A stretch of 59,107 nucleotides of DNA, from positions 1 to 59,107 of the forward strand of contig CALEMP010000054.1 in NCBI GenBank assembly GCA_937910685.1, in the 5' to 3' direction. Numbering within the stretch: the stretch's first letter is position 1; each line of letters starts with the position of its first letter. A program made the translations under genes and the position numbers. Below the pieces are notes generated by a model. The model was not told the origin of the DNA. It did not search any database and was given only the letters and a program-made list of their open reading frames with translations. The DNA is from an uncultured bacterium (GTDB taxonomy: Bacteria > Planctomycetota > UBA1135 > GCA-002686595). Shown here piece after piece: positions 1 through 9,000 of this stretch.

Positions 1-276
1 CCTCTGGGGCTGGGGCAGCAGGCATTTGTGGTGATTTTGGCCCTTCTGGCCAGCGTCGGGGCGGCCGGGATCCCCTCCGCTGGGCTGGTGATGATGCTGA
101 CGATTCTGGCGGCCCTGCGCCTGCCGGTGGAGGGCGCGGCCCTGCTCCTGGCGGTGGATCGGCCCCTGGATATGCTGCGGACGGTGGTCAATGTGTGGTC
201 CGATACCTGTGCTGCCGCGGTGGTTTCCCGCAGTGAGGGGGAGGAAGGCCCGCTGGATCCGATAGTTGGGGCCTAG
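1..276 (+). CDS. SLC1-type dicarboxylate/amino-acid:cation symporter, C-terminal fragment
   Basis: The reading frame is open from the first base, so only about the last 91 residues of an inner-membrane transporter are present. The family couples uptake of glutamate, aspartate or C4-dicarboxylates to Na+ or H+. The segment IPSAG followed by a hydrophobic stretch fits the HP2/TM8 region. The string LDMLRT..NVWSD aligns residue for residue with the GltPh TM8 signature: the substrate Asp394 and Arg397, and the cation ligands Asn401 and Asp405, are all kept. The Arg favours an acidic substrate. A short charged tail ends at TAG. The upstream part lies outside the window, so length and start cannot be judged. 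Confidence 0.85.
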   Translation, partial: PLGLGQQAFVVILALLASVGAAGIPSAGLVMMLTILAALRLPVEGAALLLAVDRPLDMLRTVVNVWSDTCAAAVVSRSEGEEGPLDPIVGA

Positions 277-329
277 AGAGGAGTCTAGGGTCGTGCTTAT
301 GGGCTGCCGGTTCCCTATAATCTCCGGCG

Positions 330-1493
330 ATGGATACTGAATTTTCTCTCCACGAGCGCTTAACCCGTTCGCTGGCATACATGCTCCGGCACCAGCCGGA
401 AGAATTTGATCTCGTTCTGGACAAGCACGGCTGGGGCAACCTAGGTGATGTTGTGCAGGCCCTCGGCGACCGGCTCGATGAGTCGGTCGAAGAAGAAGAC
501 GTAAACGAGGCCCTCGCTGGGGCTGATCGGGTGCGTTATGAGATCAAAGACGGACGCATCCGCGCCCTTTATGGACATTCGATCGAAGTGGATCCCGGGG
601 AACCGGACGAACCGCCCGACGAGTTGTTCGCCACAGTTCGCGGCCGGGACGTGCCCAACGTGGAAAGGGACGGCCTTAAGAGCGTGCGCCGTTCTCACCT
701 TCACCTGTCCCTGACCGAGGACGAGGGCCGCGAAGTCGGCCGCCGTCTGGACCGTCGCTACGCGGTAATCCGCGTGCTGGCGGGAGACGCCTGGGAAGAC
801 GGGATCGACTTTTATGATCGCGGTGCGATTTTCCTTTCTGAGGAGATCCCCATCGAGTTCATCGACGAGATCGAAGAGTACGACGACGGAGTCGAGCGTG
901 AACGCCCCGGCGGCCGTGGTCGCGGCGGACGCGATCAAGATCGTGGTCGTGGTCGTGGTCGTGGCGGACGCGATCAAGGTCGTGGTCGTGGCGGACGTGG
1001 ACGTGATCAAGGTCGTGGTCGTGATAACGACGGTGATCGGGGTCGCAACGAAAGCCGTGGCCGCTCTCAGCCCCGTGATGATCGTGACGAGGATCGCCCC
1101 AAGCGCGACGATCGTTCGCAGAGCGACGAGCGTCCGAAGCGCGAGAGTCGCCCCAGGAGCGACGATCGCCCGAAGCGTGACGATCGGCCCAGGAACGACG
1201 ACCGTCCGAAGCGTGACGATCGCCCCAGGAGCGACGATCGCCCGAAGCGTGACGATCGTCCCAGGAACGACGATCGCCCGAGGCGTGAGGATCGCCCCAG
1301 GAACGACGATCGCCCGAGGCGTGAGGATCGCCCGAGAAGCGACGACCGGCCGAAGCGTGAAGACCGTCCGAGGACCGACGATCGCCCGAAGCGTGAGGAT
1401 CGCGAAGAGCGTAAGCCCGCTCCCAAGCCTGCTCCTAAGAAGGTCGAGGCGCCTGCTTCGCCTTCCGCGGGATTCGGCGCTGGAATCGAGTAG
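330..1493 (+). CDS. kptA: RNA 2'-phosphotransferase (KptA/Tpt1 family) with long RGG and DDRPKR repeat tail
   Basis: The family removes an internal RNA 2'-phosphate by transfer to NAD+, giving ADP-ribose 1'',2''-cyclic phosphate. Residues 1-185 are the catalytic core: LAYMLRH holds the Arg20-His21 pair, RALYGHS carries the next conserved Arg (about 78), and RRSHLHLS matches the NAD-binding strand. The usual L-Y-H-G-T segment reads ELFATVRG here, so the NAD site has diverged. Residues 194-245 are RGG/RGR-rich, and residues 249-358 are a tandem array of six-residue D-D-R-P-x-R units ending in a short Pro/Ala/Lys tail. Typical KptA proteins are only about 180 residues, so the tail doubles the protein. 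It looks like an RNA-binding or condensate-forming extension (inference). The Kdo-kinase-like gene starts 4 nt after the stop. Confidence 0.85.
   Translation: MDTEFSLHERLTRSLAYMLRHQPEEFDLVLDKHGWGNLGDVVQALGDRLDESVEEEDVNEALAGADRVRYEIKDGRIRALYGHSIEVDPGEPDEPPDELFATVRGRDVPNVERDGLKSVRRSHLHLSLTEDEGREVGRRLDRRYAVIRVLAGDAWEDGIDFYDRGAIFLSEEIPIEFIDEIEEYDDGVERERPGGRGRGGRDQDRGRGRGRGGRDQGRGRGGRGRDQGRGRDNDGDRGRNESRGRSQPRDDRDEDRPKRDDRSQSDERPKRESRPRSDDRPKRDDRPRNDDRPKRDDRPRSDDRPKRDDRPRNDDRPRREDRPRNDDRPRREDRPRSDDRPKREDRPRTDDRPKREDREERKPAPKPAPKKVEAPASPSAGFGAGIE
1074..1403 (+). repeat. In-frame tandem repeat encoding DDRPKR/DDRPRN units
   Basis: Imperfect 18-bp units, arranged as 36-bp higher-order repeats of the type gacgatcgcc-c-ag..., encode alternating Asp-Asp-Arg-Pro-Lys-Arg and Asp-Asp-Arg-Pro-Arg-Asn/Ser hexapeptides. 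All units keep frame with the kptA core. The preceding 909-1064 stretch is a second low-complexity zone (cgtggtcgtggt-type) encoding RGG/RGR. The repeats also produce long meaningless open frames on the other strand. Confidence 0.9.
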
Positions 1494-1496
1494 CTT

Positions 1497-2402
1497 TTGT
1501 CCGTGACCCACGGCGCACGATCATCCGACCGCGAAAATAGCTGTCCTCCCGATTGGCCTCTGGCCCGTCAGGGGGATAGTTTTTTTTGCAGTGCACCGGA
1601 CTGGGCTCCGGGTTTCTTGGCCTTGGGCTATGGGCTCGAAGGAGATGGACCTAGAGAACAACACGAGAGTCCCGGCCGACGTCCCCCAGAGACCCTAAAC
1701 CACGGGCGCGGTACGCTGCTGGTGCGGCGCTACACCCACGGGGGGCTGCTGCGAGGGCTGACCGGCGAGCGCTTCAAGAATCCAGATCGTTTGCTGGCCG
1801 AAGTTCAGCTGACTCGCGAGTTAGCCCGCCGCGGAATTCTTGTGCCCGAGGTGGTTTCCATGCGCGCCCTATGCCGTGGGCCCCGCTCGTGGCAATTGGA
1901 GTTAGGCACTCGCATGGTGGAGGGGGCCAGGGATTTGCGCTCGTTCCTCGCCGATCGATCGCGGGGGAAGTTGTCCGAAGTGGTTTGGCGGCGGCTTTTG
2001 ACCCGTGCTGGTCAAGCCCTGGCCGGGGCCCATCAAGCGGGGCTCGATCATGTGGATCTGCAGCCTGCGAATCTCTTGGCATGCCAGGAAGAACTTAAGG
2101 CTGGCGAGGCCGCGCGCATTTGGATTCTTGACTTGGATCGCTGCCGTTTAGACCAAGGGGATCTGGACCGGGTGGCCACGCGCAATCTTGCGCGCTTGAT
2201 GCGTTGGATCACGAGTCGCTATTCCTCGGAGAGTCCCTTTTCAGATGCGGATTTGATGCGCTTCATGCGGGCCTACGAGCCAGATCGGTGGCGCCGCAAG
2301 AGGTTGATCGCATCGGTGGTTCAGATTTTGCACCGTGAGGGTCCATTCCATCGGGCGGGCCGGGTGCTCGAACGATGGTTGGGCTTGAGCCGTCAGGGCT
2401 AG
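1497..2402 (+). CDS. Kdo/lipopolysaccharide kinase-like protein (KdkA/WaaP fold)
   Basis: This is a cytoplasmic protein-kinase-like fold of the type that phosphorylates Kdo or heptose in the LPS inner core. It shows LLVRRYTHGGLLRGL near residue 74, resembling the KdkA N-lobe, a catalytic loop HVDLQPANLL (Asp187, Asn192) and a metal-binding LDLDRC (Asp212), in the order expected for 3-deoxy-D-manno-octulosonate kinases. The start is uncertain: TTG at 1497 gives 301 residues, GTG at 1503 is two codons further on, and either overlaps the kptA tail region tightly. The last codons overlap the convergent cytochrome b-like gene by 4 nt. Substrate cannot be read from the sequence. A generic small-molecule kinase is the alternative. 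Confidence 0.65.
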   Translation: MSVTHGARSSDRENSCPPDWPLARQGDSFFCSAPDWAPGFLALGYGLEGDGPREQHESPGRRPPETLNHGRGTLLVRRYTHGGLLRGLTGERFKNPDRLLAEVQLTRELARRGILVPEVVSMRALCRGPRSWQLELGTRMVEGARDLRSFLADRSRGKLSEVVWRRLLTRAGQALAGAHQAGLDHVDLQPANLLACQEELKAGEAARIWILDLDRCRLDQGDLDRVATRNLARLMRWITSRYSSESPFSDADLMRFMRAYEPDRWRRKRLIASVVQILHREGPFHRAGRVLERWLGLSRQG

Positions 2403-2824
2403 TCGCTTTTGCTGCTGGGCCCGAGTTGGTGCAGCACATAGAGCAGGATCCATGCGGTGCCCGTGATTGCATGGGTCACTATCCAAACCTGGCGCAGGGT
2501 TTCATTCACGGAAACCTGCAAGAGGTAACCCGACAGGACCATGGGCAGCACAAGGACCATCAACGCGATGCCCGTGGTGCGGCGTTTTTTCATGCCCGCG
2601 CGAAAGCGGCTCCACACATGGGTGCGCCAGATTACGCCCCAAAGGAATAGGCAGAGGGGGGCGATGAGCAGGTGCACATCCCGCAGGCCTGGCTCGGCCG
2701 GGTGGTTGTAGATCGCGAATTCATCCACGGGGTCGGTGAAATAACGCAGCCAGCCGTAGACCAGCCCGGTCCCTCCCAGCAGAACAGCGGAGAGGTGGAT
2801 CATCCATGCGACGGTGCGGCTCAC
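2399..2824 (-). CDS. Small four-helix membrane protein, cytochrome b-like
   Basis: This 141-residue inner-membrane protein has four predicted transmembrane helices (about 6-25, 50-68, 85-103, 112-131). Histidines lie in or at the ends of helices: His10, His51, His69, His118 and His132. The spacing suits one or two b-type hemes, as in DUF4405 or formate-dehydrogenase-gamma-like cytochromes. Its ATG overlaps the stop of the FMN-binding gene (ATGA), so the two are translationally coupled. The obvious role is to pass electrons from the membrane quinone or NADH pool to the periplasmic flavoprotein next door (inference). Heme binding is not proven by sequence; a plain membrane anchor is possible. 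Confidence 0.6.
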   Translation of the reverse strand: MSRTVAWMIHLSAVLLGGTGLVYGWLRYFTDPVDEFAIYNHPAEPGLRDVHLLIAPLCLFLWGVIWRTHVWSRFRAGMKKRRTTGIALMVLVLPMVLSGYLLQVSVNETLRQVWIVTHAITGTAWILLYVLHQLGPSSKSD

Positions 2825-3441
2825 TTGGGAATTGCAGAGTCCGCTGGTGGGAGGTTACGCGCGCCAAGCACATGCTGCAGGGCGAGGGCCCGTCGGGCAG
2901 CTTGGACCGTGGCCCGCGCGGTCAAGGTGGCACCCGCCATGTTGCGCACCTTGCCCTTGAGGGAGAGTTCCGGCGAAAGGACCAGCCCCTTAAGTTGGCC
3001 GTACCATTTGGCCGGAGGCTGATATTGGCGCGGCTCCGCAAAGGCGAGGACCTCGACCCTCAAAATCTTTCCGGCGGGATCCGCTGCGATCATCAGAGTC
3101 TCGCGTTTGCTGCGCACCCTGTGGCTATCAAACCACGCGGTGCCGACCAGTATGCCCTTGGCGTCATGGGCCTGGTAGGGATGGGCGATGCGCGAGATGC
3201 TCTTGGAGCCAGAGAGCTTGACGACCTGTTTGACTTCCTTGGGGCTCAGGTATTGGGTGCCCCGGGTGATCGTGCACTTTGGGAAGCAAAGGGCTAGGGC
3301 CTCGTCTACCGTCAGGAAGCTGGAGTTTTTGTCCTTGCTGGCGGAGATGTTCTGCCCCTGCGTAGGAGACGCTGCCCATCCGGTGGGGACCGGAAGAGCG
3401 AGGGCGCACAGGAAACCGACGATGGTGAGGAAGCGAGACAT
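2821..3441 (-). CDS. Exported FMN-binding domain protein, predicted covalently flavinylated
   Basis: This 206-residue protein has a Sec-type signal peptide (positive n-region MSR, hydrophobic core to about residue 23). The C-terminal half is an FMN-binding domain of the NqrC/RnfG type (PF04205). The string N-M-A-G-A-T at 167-172 matches the flavinylation consensus D/N-x-x-[S/T/A]-G-A-[T/S], making Thr172 the likely phosphoester attachment site for FMN. The domain usually acts as a one-electron carrier outside the cytoplasm. The modifying enzyme, ApbE, is encoded two genes upstream in the same operon. Its start shares one base with the porin stop (TGATG) and its stop overlaps the cytochrome b-like start, so all are co-translated. 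Confidence 0.8.
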   Translation of the reverse strand: MSRFLTIVGFLCALALPVPTGWAASPTQGQNISASKDKNSSFLTVDEALALCFPKCTITRGTQYLSPKEVKQVVKLSGSKSISRIAHPYQAHDAKGILVGTAWFDSHRVRSKRETLMIAADPAGKILRVEVLAFAEPRQYQPPAKWYGQLKGLVLSPELSLKGKVRNMAGATLTARATVQAARRALALQHVLGARNLPPADSAIPK

Positions 3442-4673
3442 CAGAAGGAGTACCCGATCAAGAGAGCCATGCGATCGCCGTTTTGATCGCTGCTGGCGTA
3501 ATCTAATTTGATGACGACTCCGTCCGTGGGCTTCAAGGCGATGCCGAAGGTCAGGATCTCTTCGTCGCTCTTTGGATTTGCCACGGCGTTTGAGGGAAGG
3601 TCCGCCTGGGTGTCGAGGGTTTCGTAGCGCACATAGGGGGAGAGCGCCATGGAACTGCTGGTGTTGGCGAGCAGGTTGTAGCCCACCTGCAGGTAGGCAC
3701 CCCGCAGGGTGTTGGCTAGGTTTGGGTCGCCTGGAGAGCTCTGGTTAAATTCCTGCGCACCGTCCACTTCCGCTTGGGTGGCGAGGGCTTGAAGGCTCCA
3801 GGGGCCTTCTTCCCAGGTGCCGTGCACTTCGAAGATCTGTGTGCCTAGGGAGCCCCCGAGATCTTCGTTGCTGCCCGCGGAGTTGCCCACATAGAACGAA
3901 GTGCCCAGAACCAATCCGGGGGAGAGGGACCAGTCCAAGCGCTGCACGAAGGCTAGGTCTTCCGCATCCGCCTTGCTGCCCTTTTGACGCCCTCCGCGCA
4001 GGCCCGATTCGTCAAAGTTCTCGCCCGCAAGGCCGTTGACCACATAGGTGTGCCATTCCAGGCTACCCGTGCGGCCCCAGGCCCCGAGGCCCATCTCTCG
4101 CCAGGTGGAGGGCATGATCACCTGCTCGACCTTGGGGCGACTGACCGGCAGATAGGCGGTGGGCTCGTGGTTTTCATTGACCAAGCCCATGGGCACCAGC
4201 AAGAGACCTCCGCGCACGGCAAAGGCGTCGTTTGGCAAGTACTCCACATAGCCGAACTCCAGGGATGCACTGCCCTCCGGAGTGCTCCCGGAGGTGCTCC
4301 CGTGCTCGATTTCGATTTCCGTGTTGACCAACCAGTGCTCATCAAAACGGTGGCCCACATAGAGCACTCCGCGCAGGGCGTCAAAAGTGTTGTTAGCGCC
4401 GGCGGGTAAGTTGTAGAGGTATTCCCCGTAGCCACCGATGCTGGTGCCCTGGTCCCGAGAGTAGATTTTGGATGCGGAACGGCCCATACCTGAAACCCGG
4501 GTCAACTCGGAAGGGGCCAATTCGCCAAGGTCCCGGCGTTCCAATTCGTCCGCGAGGGCATCGATCTTGGCGTTCAGTTCCTGGCGAACCTGCTCCAAGT
4601 CGTCGGCCCGCTGCTGGATCTCAGCAGTGTCTTGGGGGCAGGAAAGCAAGAGGGGCAGTAGCAATAGGTACAT
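3441..4673 (-). CDS. Outer-membrane porin with N-terminal coiled coil
   Basis: This 410-residue exported protein starts with a short hydrophobic signal ending LLLSC, so Cys12 may be lipidated. Residues 14-50 form a charged heptad-like coiled coil. From about residue 75 the sequence alternates hydrophobic and polar residues with many Gly/Tyr/Trp, and it ends in a final beta-strand closing with Phe (LLIGYSF), the classical outer-membrane insertion signal. Segments such as GGYGEYLYN and GLVNENHEPT resemble phosphate-selective-porin-like proteins of Gram-negative bacteria. It lies between apbE (14 nt upstream) and the FMN-binding gene (1-base overlap), which suggests it admits or anchors a substrate for that redox system (inference). 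The substrate is unknown. Confidence 0.7.
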   Translation of the reverse strand: MYLLLLPLLLSCPQDTAEIQQRADDLEQVRQELNAKIDALADELERRDLGELAPSELTRVSGMGRSASKIYSRDQGTSIGGYGEYLYNLPAGANNTFDALRGVLYVGHRFDEHWLVNTEIEIEHGSTSGSTPEGSASLEFGYVEYLPNDAFAVRGGLLLVPMGLVNENHEPTAYLPVSRPKVEQVIMPSTWREMGLGAWGRTGSLEWHTYVVNGLAGENFDESGLRGGRQKGSKADAEDLAFVQRLDWSLSPGLVLGTSFYVGNSAGSNEDLGGSLGTQIFEVHGTWEEGPWSLQALATQAEVDGAQEFNQSSPGDPNLANTLRGAYLQVGYNLLANTSSSMALSPYVRYETLDTQADLPSNAVANPKSDEEILTFGIALKPTDGVVIKLDYASSDQNGDRMALLIGYSF

Positions 4674-4687
4674 GGGAATATGGGGCC

Positions 4688-5896
4688 TTATTGGACCGTG
4701 GGGATATCGAGGGAAACGATCTCTAACCCGGGGATCAAGGCACGCGAGTGCTCGATCAGGCCAGGGGTAATGCTTGCCCGCAGGCCGTGCTCACCAGGTT
4801 CAAGTAGAACCACTTCCACATCAAATTTTGATGCGAACTCCGCTGCACGGGAAGGGTCGATGAAGAGGGCGGTGGAGAGTGCATCAGCCAGCAGGGCGCT
4901 CTTGGCCCAGACGCTGACCGAGTGGTTTGCCTTGCTAGGCATGCCCGTGCGGGGGTCGAGCAGGTGTCCAATCGTGCCTTCGGAAAGTTCCAGTTGGCGT
5001 TCTGAGTTCGCGGAGGTGGCCAGGGATCCCGGTTGAATGCTGAGGTGGAGCACCGCTTCCGAGCGATGGAGGGGGTGGGCCACTTGCAGGGACCATTCCC
5101 CTTGCCCGACAAAGAGCCACTGGCCCCCAAGATTGAGGCTGGCACCGGTGACTGTGGATCCGATCAGAACCTCCCTGGCACGATCGAGGCCCGCACCCTT
5201 TCCGAAGGCGCCCTCTTCGAGCAGAACCCCTCGACTGCGCCGGACCTGCGATCCCTTGATTTCAATGGCCCGGAAGCCGCTGTCGAGTCGGGCTTGCTGG
5301 AGCTCACGATCCGAGGGCATGCGCCCAACTCCGCGCAAGTCCCACGCTTGGACCAGCCGCCCAAGGGTAGGATCAAAAAGACCGTCCGTGGCCCGAGCAA
5401 TTCCCAGGGCGGTCTTGAGTTCCTCGCGGGTCATGGGGGAGAGGCTCTGTTCTGTCCCGACCGGTGCCCGGTTGAGTCCCGAGAACTCGCTGCTATCTAG
5501 CCAGGTTGAAAGCCGGGCTTCCGTGTCTTCGAGGGCGCGCACCGCGCCTTCGCTGGCGGTCAGACAATCTGATCGGTCTGGGGCCCAGATCACGATGTGG
5601 AGACCCGTTCCCATAACTCCCAGGTGGCGTTCGAGGGAAGCTCCGGGGGAAGGGGGGGCGGTTTGCCCCAGTTCGGGGATTGCTACTGGGTGGGAGGCAG
5701 GGGGCGATGCGCAGCCGGCCGCCAAGAGGCATACGAGCACTTGGGATGTGCCGGACCCGATCCAGGAACCATTCACGCTGGCTGCGACCCTCCGCCGATT
5801 CCACCAGGCGCTCTGCCTGGGCGTGCTCACCCGGGACGGTCCCCGGAGGGGCTCGCAGGGCAGCAAAGGCGGTTGGTGTTGGCTTGTCCGGGTCAT
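4688..5896 (-). CDS. apbE: FAD:protein FMN transferase (ApbE), lipoprotein
   Basis: ApbE transfers FMN from FAD to a Thr/Ser of exported flavoproteins, using Mg2+. Diagnostic segments appear in order: GTGLHIVIW, STWLDSSEFSGLNR, FDPTLGRLVQAWDLRG, an AFGKGAGLDRA motif, SANSERQ, and GHLLDPRTGMP near the FMN/Mg site. The ATG at 5896 gives 402 residues. The long N-terminus contains LLAAGC, a lipobox, about 60 residues in. An internal GTG at 5776, preceded by GGAGGG about 11 nt away, gives a conventional 22-residue lipoprotein signal and may be the true start. It is the first gene of the flavinylation operon; the FMN-binding protein at 2821-3441 is the probable client. A 31-bp palindrome lies just upstream. 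Confidence 0.88.
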   Translation of the reverse strand: MTRTSQHQPPLLPCEPLRGPSRVSTPRQSAWWNRRRVAASVNGSWIGSGTSQVLVCLLAAGCASPPASHPVAIPELGQTAPPSPGASLERHLGVMGTGLHIVIWAPDRSDCLTASEGAVRALEDTEARLSTWLDSSEFSGLNRAPVGTEQSLSPMTREELKTALGIARATDGLFDPTLGRLVQAWDLRGVGRMPSDRELQQARLDSGFRAIEIKGSQVRRSRGVLLEEGAFGKGAGLDRAREVLIGSTVTGASLNLGGQWLFVGQGEWSLQVAHPLHRSEAVLHLSIQPGSLATSANSERQLELSEGTIGHLLDPRTGMPSKANHSVSVWAKSALLADALSTALFIDPSRAAEFASKFDVEVVLLEPGEHGLRASITPGLIEHSRALIPGLEIVSLDIPTVQ

Positions 5897-5909
5897 CGTT
5901 GGGAGAGTC

Positions 5910-5940
5910 CTTATTGCGACTGCATCTCAGTCTCAATAAG
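5910..5940. promoter_or_regulatory. 31-bp palindromic operator candidate (Fur-like) upstream of apbE
   Basis: The left arm CTTATTGCGACTG and right arm CAGTCTCAATAAG are inverted copies matching at 12 of 13 positions, separated by CATCT. Read toward apbE, the core TTGAGACTGAGATGCAGTC resembles Fur-family boxes of the TGAGA-rich type. It ends 14 nt before the first possible apbE start, which is where a repressor would block the promoter if translation starts internally. Which regulator binds is an inference; the symmetry is seen directly. Confidence 0.55.
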
Positions 5941-6067
5941 GATTTTGGCCTATTGGGGTGGGCTTGTGGGGTTTTACTCCGGAATTCTCAGGGAATAGCC
6001 CTCATTTTCTCGGGATATGAACGCCTCCCCCGGGGGAGGCATTCCGGACCATGCTTTGGGTCGGGCG

Positions 6068-9000
6068 CTACTGGGCCTGCCCGTGGTCACCCCGGCCGCG
6101 GCGGGGGTAGAGCGGACCATCGGGACTGAGGGCAGCACGTTCCAGAGACTCAAAACGCGCCTTCATGCGCTCGGCTTCTGGACCTCGTGGGACTTCCCGA
6201 CAGGCTCGGGTGATCCGCCGGCTCATTTTCTTGGCGTGGGCTTTGGTGTGCGCCCTTTCGATGTTGGGGTCACAAATGAGTCGGTGGGTGCTGACGATCA
6301 CGATGCGGTCGCAGAGTTCGGCGCCCACCCGCTCGAGTCCCTTGAGTGCGGTCTCCGCAGCGACAGCTGCTTCCTGGGGACGGTCCATGGCGCGCAAAAC
6401 CCGGGCCCAAATAGCTCCGGCCAAGGCCTCGGCTCGCACCAGCCCCAAGTCCCGGGCGCGCTGAAGCCCCAGTTGAATCAAGTCCGCGCCCTGGCGGCGA
6501 TCTTGGTCCATCAAAAGGGTTCCAAGAAAGAGCCGCGCCAAAACTTCGCCCTGACCCATGCGGATTTCTTGGGCCAACAATTGGCCTTCGCGCAACTCTT
6601 GCTCTGCGGCTTGGGTTTGGCCCAGGTCAATCAACACTCGACCCAGCCGCGCCCTCGCCTCGGCCTCCAAGCTGCGTTGGCCCACTTGTGCGGCGGCCTC
6701 GAGGGCTCGGCGAAGTCGGGGCTGGGCTGCCTCGGGATCACCCATGGCCGAGGCGCAGCGGGCTTCCAGAATCCAGGCACGAGCGCGTACCTCGGTCCGG
6801 ATTGCGGAGTGTTCGGAATCCTTGCTCTGTTTGAGAACCGCTTGGGCGTGGGCTCTTGCTCGGGTGGGGCGATCCTCAAGCAGGGCGATGGAGCCCTTGA
6901 TTAACTGGGCGGTCAAACCCACAAGGGGAGAGTGTGCTTTGGAGCGACTCTTGCGGGCCAAGTCCCGGGCTTGCTCCGGGTTGCCCGTCGCCAATTCAAT
7001 TTCGGCCCAACGTCGCAGGGCTTCTGCTGCCAAGTCTGGTTGCTTGCCCTTGCGCCCGAGGCGCGCTGCATTGCGTAGGTATCCACGGGCGAGGCCTGCG
7101 CGTCCCGTGTCCGCCGCCGCGTGTCCGTGCAGCAGAAAGACCCGTGCCATCTCGGCGGGATGTTTTTCGCTATCGAAGGGGAGTTCCACAAGGGCATTGA
7201 GATGTTTGCTCTCGATAGGGCGACGGCCCAACCCACCTGCTGCATCGGCGGCGGCCCCATGCAATACAAGGGCCTGTTGGACCGAGATCGAGTCCCCAGT
7301 GGTTTGGCGGGAGTCACCATCCCCCTTGATCTGGGCGATGCTTTCCAGGGCCCAGTCCACCAGTACCAGGACCCGGGCAGGGTGCCCCATTGCTTGGGCC
7401 GTGGGGACCAACTCAACAACCAGTTGCAGCAGATCCTCCCATAGCCCCGCAGCTTTGAGGTGAAAAGCTCTTTCGAAGGCCCTGCCTGCTCCTGTTTCCT
7501 GGGCAAGCGCCGCCGCAGCGGCAGCGTGCAACTGTCGGCGTTGTTCGGCGGGGATCGCTTCCAGGATTCCGTCACGCACGGTGCCACTGGGAAAGGCAGG
7601 ACCCTCGGGGCCCAACTCCAGCCAATCCTCCTGCAGGAGGCTCTCGATGGCTTGGCTGACTTCTTCCGAATTCGCATCACTGCTCAATCGTTCGGGTCGC
7701 GCGATAAGACCATCCACCGCAATTTTTTCCAACCACACCCGGAGTTTGGGCGGCATGGAGGTCAAGCGCGCTTGTAGATCAGGAATCCGGCCTTCCATGT
7801 GGGGCAGGTCCTCCGCGGCCGCCACGAGCTCCAATCCACCGCCGGGATGAATGCGCATCAGATCTAGGTCGAGAGCTCGTTTGAAGAGAGCGTCGAGGCG
7901 CGCGGGTCTGCCGAGGGTGCGTTCGGACAAGGCCCGGGCCAAACGGTCCGCGGCGACGGTGCCGGCGAACATTTGATCCACCAGCTCTTTCATGTCTTCC
8001 TGATTCAAGGGCGCGAGGTTCACCTGGATCGCAGATTGGGCACGCTCGCCCAAAGATACGATGGCTGGGCTTCGCTTTCTTGCCGAGCTGCGAACCCCCA
8101 AGACCAACAGCAGGGGCAAGGTCGGCAGGGCTTCGATCAAACGAGCGGCCACCGTCAGGGTTGCTTCCCCTGCTAATTCCAATTCGTCTACGAGCACTAC
8201 CATGGGGCCTTGCTGGGCGCTGCGCACCAGCCAATCCGTCAAGAGCGTGACCTCCACCTGGGGCGGGGAATCTCGCTTGGGGTCAAGGGTTTGGGCCAAG
8301 TCCGCGGCCACATGGGGGTTGGTATGAGCTGCAAGCAGGTCCCACTCTCGCTTGCCCGCGGGCGTGTGAGGGTCAAGGGCTAACCAGCGGCGCAGAAGTA
8401 AGCGGATCGGGTGGGTGGGCCGGCCTTCAAGTGCCGGGGCGCAACGGACACTTAGATAGGTTGCGGGGCGCTCGCTGCGACGCACCGAGCGGACAAACTC
8501 GTCCATCAAGCGCGTCTTGCCCAAACCTCGCTCGGCCTGCAGCCAAACCAATTGCCCTTGGCCCGCGCTCGCGGATTCCCAAGCCTGTTGTAGCTGCATC
8601 CATTCTTTTTGATGACCAATGAACGGCAGACGATCCCGGGCAGCCCAAGGGTCGTCTCCCCAGGTGTTCGGTGCAGGGGGATTTGCGAGCCAGTCTGCCA
8701 CTGCTTGGGATGTTGGGCGGGCGGCCGGATCTTCGTCGAGCATTTGCCCTAGCAATTCGTCCAGGTCCGGGGCGAGGCGCGCGTTGCGCATGCTGGGGGC
8801 CCAGGGAACCGCGCTCGCAAGTGCTTCCCGAGACACGCTTTGGGCGTGACCATCCGGGGACAGGGGGTGATTGGCGGTGGCGAGTTCCCAGAGGATCAAG
8901 CCCAGGGAGTAGACCTCAGAGCCCGGAGTTTTGGGAGCGCCGTGGGCTTCTTCCGGGGCCAGATAGGCGGGGGTTCCCCGGGGGGACGATTGGGTATCCG

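Noticed and set aside
1074..1403. CRISPR-like regular repeats
   Set aside because: Units are short, contiguous, without spacers, and encode an in-frame protein repeat.
441..1511. Long minus-strand open frames opposite kptA (356 and 119 residues)
   Set aside because: They arise from the antisense of the RGG/DDRPKR repeats (repeats such as FGRSS) and have no start signal or homology; kptA on the plus strand has clear motifs.
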